Positions 43,302 to 46,195 of a stretch of 46,195 nt of DNA are shown here, piece after piece. The number at the start of each line of letters is the position of its first letter. Positions within the stretch are counted from its first letter, which is position 1. The translations under genes and the position numbers were made by a program. Source of the DNA: Candidatus Peribacteraceae bacterium (GTDB taxonomy: Bacteria; Patescibacteriota; Gracilibacteria; Peribacterales; Peribacteraceae). The notes under the pieces are model-generated. The model had not been told where the DNA came from and ran no database searches. It saw only the letters and a list, made by a program, of their open reading frames with translations. Location of the stretch: the NCBI GenBank assembly GCA_028707875.1, contig JAQWAC010000002.1, positions 1-46,195 on the forward strand. Direction: 5' to 3'.

Positions 43302-44219
43302 ATGAAGTTGCTCACACTCCATGATCAGCCGCTCATCAATGCATACTTCACAAAGTACCAGCCAAGCGTGTGTGAACTCACGTTCGCAAATCTCCTCAAC
43401 TGGAATTCAACCTATCCGCACTATCTGGGAAAAGCCTCCCCGCACTGTTTCTGCGAAGTGGACGGGCATCTGCTGATCGGCTTCTACGACAAGCTCGACC
43501 GCCTCAAGTTGTATCAGCCGGTCGGACCCGAACCGGAGAAATTGATCGTTGAACTCAACAGGGAATCTGCGGCACTGAAGTGGACCTGTGTCGAAGAATC
43601 CATCGCAAAGAAGGTCGGACCGGAATCGGAAGTGACGAGCGACCGTGACAATGACGATTACATCTACGATCTGAGGGAGATCCGGGCTCTCAGCGGCGAG
43701 AAGTTCCACAGGAAACGGACCTACATCAAGCACTGTCAGGAATGTCACCCCGCGGTCGTGCCTCTCACGGGAGCGATGACAGAATCCTGTCTGGAGGTGA
43801 ACAGAAAATGGCTCATGGACAAAGAACATCCGCACGATACCGATGCCACCGCTCTGGAAATCGCACTCACGCACTTCGATGAACTCAGGCTCGCGGGAAT
43901 CGGCGTCCTGATCAACGGGGCACTGGAGTCCTTCGCCATCGGCGAACCGCTGAACGGGACCACATACGTCTCGCATTTTCTGAAAGCGAACTATGATTTT
44001 CCGGGACTCTTCCAGTACACCGCGTACGCCTTCGCCCAATTCATCCCTCCGTCCTTCACACATCTGAATAAGGAGCAGGACCTCGGTCTGGAAGGACTGC
44101 GCATCGCGAAAGAGGGATGGTGCCCGTGTTCGATGGTCCGCAAGTTCACGATCCGGAACGCCAACTGGGTGACGACCGCACCGCACAATACCGCGAAGCA
44201 GGGGCCCACGGGGGAATAA
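43302..44219 (+). CDS. DUF2156-family (phosphatidylglycerol lysyltransferase C-terminal-like) protein
   Basis: FTKYQPSVCELTFANLLNWNSTYP; YIYDLREIRALSGEKFHRKRTYIKHCQE; QDLGLEGLRIAKEGWCPCSMVRKFTI. Confidence 0.75.
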   Translation: MKLLTLHDQPLINAYFTKYQPSVCELTFANLLNWNSTYPHYLGKASPHCFCEVDGHLLIGFYDKLDRLKLYQPVGPEPEKLIVELNRESAALKWTCVEESIAKKVGPESEVTSDRDNDDYIYDLREIRALSGEKFHRKRTYIKHCQECHPAVVPLTGAMTESCLEVNRKWLMDKEHPHDTDATALEIALTHFDELRLAGIGVLINGALESFAIGEPLNGTTYVSHFLKANYDFPGLFQYTAYAFAQFIPPSFTHLNKEQDLGLEGLRIAKEGWCPCSMVRKFTIRNANWVTTAPHNTAKQGPTGE

Positions 44220-44263
44220 CGAGCTCTTGCTCCGCCCCTCCTCTCCCCCGCTACACTGGCGGC

Positions 44264-44764
44264 ATGGTTCTCCCCGCCATCCTCCGTCGTCGCGCCGTCC
44301 GCGAATACAGGAAGGATCCGATTTCATCCGAACAAATCGAGGAGATCATCAAGGCCGCGCAATTCGCCCCCACCGCACGCAACCGGCGGGCGGTCGAATT
44401 CATCGTGGTGACGGATCGGGAGACGAGAACCGCACTTTCCAATGCCCTCCTTCCGCAGGAATTCGTGAAGGAAGCTCCGGTCATCATCGTTCCGGTCGTG
44501 AATACGAAAGCGGCGAGCAAGCCGGTGATCGATCTGGCTCTCGCATCCCAGAATATCTTCCTGCAGGCGACGAGCATGGGACTCGGGAGTATCTGGAAAC
44601 ACGTGCATGAGGGGGAGGAGCTGGAAAAAGTCCGCGCTATCCTCGGCATCCCGGAGAACTTCCTGCTCACAAACATCATCCCGATCGGCTATGCGGAAGT
44701 GCCGCCTCCGCCGCATACGGATGCGGAGTATGACGCAAAAAAGATCCACCGGGAAAAGTGGTGA
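44264..44764 (+). CDS. Nitroreductase family protein
   Basis: ILRRRAVREYRKDPISSEQIEEIIKAAQFAPTARNRRAVEFIVVTD...LASQNIFLQATSMGLGSIWK. Confidence 0.92.
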   Translation: MVLPAILRRRAVREYRKDPISSEQIEEIIKAAQFAPTARNRRAVEFIVVTDRETRTALSNALLPQEFVKEAPVIIVPVVNTKAASKPVIDLALASQNIFLQATSMGLGSIWKHVHEGEELEKVRAILGIPENFLLTNIIPIGYAEVPPPPHTDAEYDAKKIHREKW

Positions 44765-44802
44765 GAGGAAGAAACGGGAGAAACACGCTACACTCCGCAC
44801 CG

Positions 44803-45228
44803 ATGAACTTCCCCGTCGAACTCCCGCCGAAGGCACTCGCGCTCGCAGCGGAACTGAATGTCCTGCCGGAGGACATCGATGAATTCTTTGTGCGCGGCGG
44901 CGGCGCGGGAGGACAGAAAATCAATAAGACCGCCAGCTGCGTGGAGCTCACTCACCGTCCGACGGAAACCATGGTCCGCGTACAGCGCTTCCGCGAACAG
45001 CACCTGAACCGCATCGAAGCCTACAAGCTCCTGATTCTGAAGATTGAAGAAAAGATCAAAGGAGCGGCATCGCAGCGGCAACAAGAAATTTTCAAGGTCC
45101 GCAAGCAGAAACAGCGGCGTTCGCGCAGATCGAAGGAGAAGATGCTGGATCAAAAGCATCACCGTGGCAACATCAAAGAACAGAGACAGAACGCACTCCA
45201 TGACGTTCTCAAAGAGATCGGACACTGA
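44803..45228 (+). CDS. Stand-alone GGQ (RF-1 domain) peptide chain release factor-like protein
   Basis: VRGGGAGGQKINKTASCVELTHRPTETMVRVQRFREQHLNRIEAYKLL; basic C-terminus. Confidence 0.88.
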   Translation: MNFPVELPPKALALAAELNVLPEDIDEFFVRGGGAGGQKINKTASCVELTHRPTETMVRVQRFREQHLNRIEAYKLLILKIEEKIKGAASQRQQEIFKVRKQKQRRSRRSKEKMLDQKHHRGNIKEQRQNALHDVLKEIGH

Positions 45229-45289
45229 GGCAATGCGCGTTGACTCGAACGGGAGAAGTGAAATACTGGACATCAATTTCCTCTTTCCC

Positions 45290-45760
45290 ATGAACAAATT
45301 CTCCCCCGTCAGTCTGGCTGCCCTGAGTCTGATTCTTCTGGCCGGATGCGCTCAGAAAACGACCACCGTACCCACGCCCCCGATCGTCGGAGGCGACCGT
45401 GACGCGCACGGGTGCATCGGATCCGCGGGATACACATGGTGCGAGGCGAAGAAGAAGTGCCTGCGTGTCTGGGAAGAGGAATGCTTTGCCTCAGCCAAAG
45501 AGGCGATCGTATGGGAACTCACGCAGAAATACGAGCAGAGGATTCGCAAGGAGTTCACGGTCACGATCACACAGGAAACAAAGACCCACGCCTGCGGAAA
45601 AATTTCCTTCGGCGGGCCGGGCACGCCGGGAGGCATGGTGCTCGCCTCCAAGATGACCGGCATCTGGCGGGTTGTGTACGAAGGCAACGGCAGCGTGGAT
45701 TGCGCGGTGCTGAAAGCGGAGGAATTCCCCGCAGACATGCTGAAGGGCTTCTGCGACTGA
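45290..45760 (+). CDS. Putative lipoprotein with Cys-rich segment
   Basis: MNKFSPVSLAALSLILLAGCAQ; GCIGSAGYTWCEAKKKCLRVWEEEC. Confidence 0.7.
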   Translation: MNKFSPVSLAALSLILLAGCAQKTTTVPTPPIVGGDRDAHGCIGSAGYTWCEAKKKCLRVWEEECFASAKEAIVWELTQKYEQRIRKEFTVTITQETKTHACGKISFGGPGTPGGMVLASKMTGIWRVVYEGNGSVDCAVLKAEEFPADMLKGFCD

Positions 45761-45878
45761 ATTCTCCTGCCTACGCCTTCTCCCAGATGTTCATCCCATA
45801 AGGCGGGAGAAAAAAGTTCTTTTAAAACAACACAAAATGGAGTACAATGAACCTAACATTCACTTCCCTCATCTCTTT

Positions 45879-46195
45879 ATGAAGAATAGCTCCCTTTTCC
45901 CTGCCCGGAGAATTGCGCTTCTCGCCAGCTTCTTTGCGGCAGCGCTCGTGTTCAGCGTCTTGGTGCGCCTGCAGCATTCGCCTCTTCTGTCCGCCCAAGC
46001 CATGAACTCCGCCAACTCCTGCCCCCAGCTCTACAACCAAATAGTGTCGGCTTGGCGGAAGAGTTGCGGTCAGACCGGCTATAATCCGGTGGCTGATATC
46101 GATAAGAATAAACAAGTTGGCACGAGCGATTACGCTCTCTACTCCTCCAATTACAAAAAAATTGGCTGGTGTCAGCAGCAGCTGAGTAACACAAC
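45879..46195 (+). CDS. Secreted/membrane-anchored protein with dockerin-like Ca-binding motif, truncated by window end
   Basis: MKNSSLFPARRIALLASFFAAALVFSVL...YNPVADIDKNKQVGTSDYALYSSNYKKIGWC; open to the end of the window. Confidence 0.65.
   Translation, partial: MKNSSLFPARRIALLASFFAAALVFSVLVRLQHSPLLSAQAMNSANSCPQLYNQIVSAWRKSCGQTGYNPVADIDKNKQVGTSDYALYSSNYKKIGWCQQQLSNT

Noticed and set aside
43004-43315. 103-aa minus-strand ORF near the DUF2156 gene
   Set aside because: Overlaps the 5' region of a better supported gene; no motif or ribosome-binding context.

Overview
High-GC bacterial contig of about 46 kb, densely packed with housekeeping genes. The gene content and style suggest a Candidate Phyla Radiation bacterium, possibly Peregrinibacteria-like; this taxonomy is inference only. 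Recognisable content: NDP-sugar nucleotidyltransferase; SecD with an inserted parvulin domain, preceded by a SecD-P1-like lipoprotein; folB-folK-folE; folA-thyA; TrmB-type regulator; glnA; nth; DEDDh exonuclease; def; two ECF sigma factors, one paired with a FecR-like membrane protein; gatB; efp; guaA with a eukaryote-like C-terminus; O-antigen ligase; wecB-like epimerase; gpmA; WecG/TagA glycosyltransferase; DsbA-like lipoprotein; trmD; flavodoxin plus 2-oxoacid:ferredoxin oxidoreductase; infC-rpmI-rplT; PilN/O-like pair; prfB with programmed frameshift; tRNA-Ser(CGA); DUF2156 protein; nitroreductase; stand-alone GGQ protein; and a truncated dockerin-like secreted protein. The most interesting signals are: (1) a 56-aa histone-fold protein at 42081-42251 (-), too short for the supplied ORF track; (2) a dispersed element of about 90 bp with two hairpins and compensatory stem changes in at least four to five copies; (3) a 16-bp duplication of the tRNA-Ser 3' end flanking a strong hairpin; (4) the SecD-parvulin fusion with a SecD-P1-like lipoprotein next to it; (5) AT-rich hairpin repeats inserted in frame inside several protein genes; (6) a likely AUA start codon for folK. 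No CRISPR array, rRNA or intact transposase was seen.
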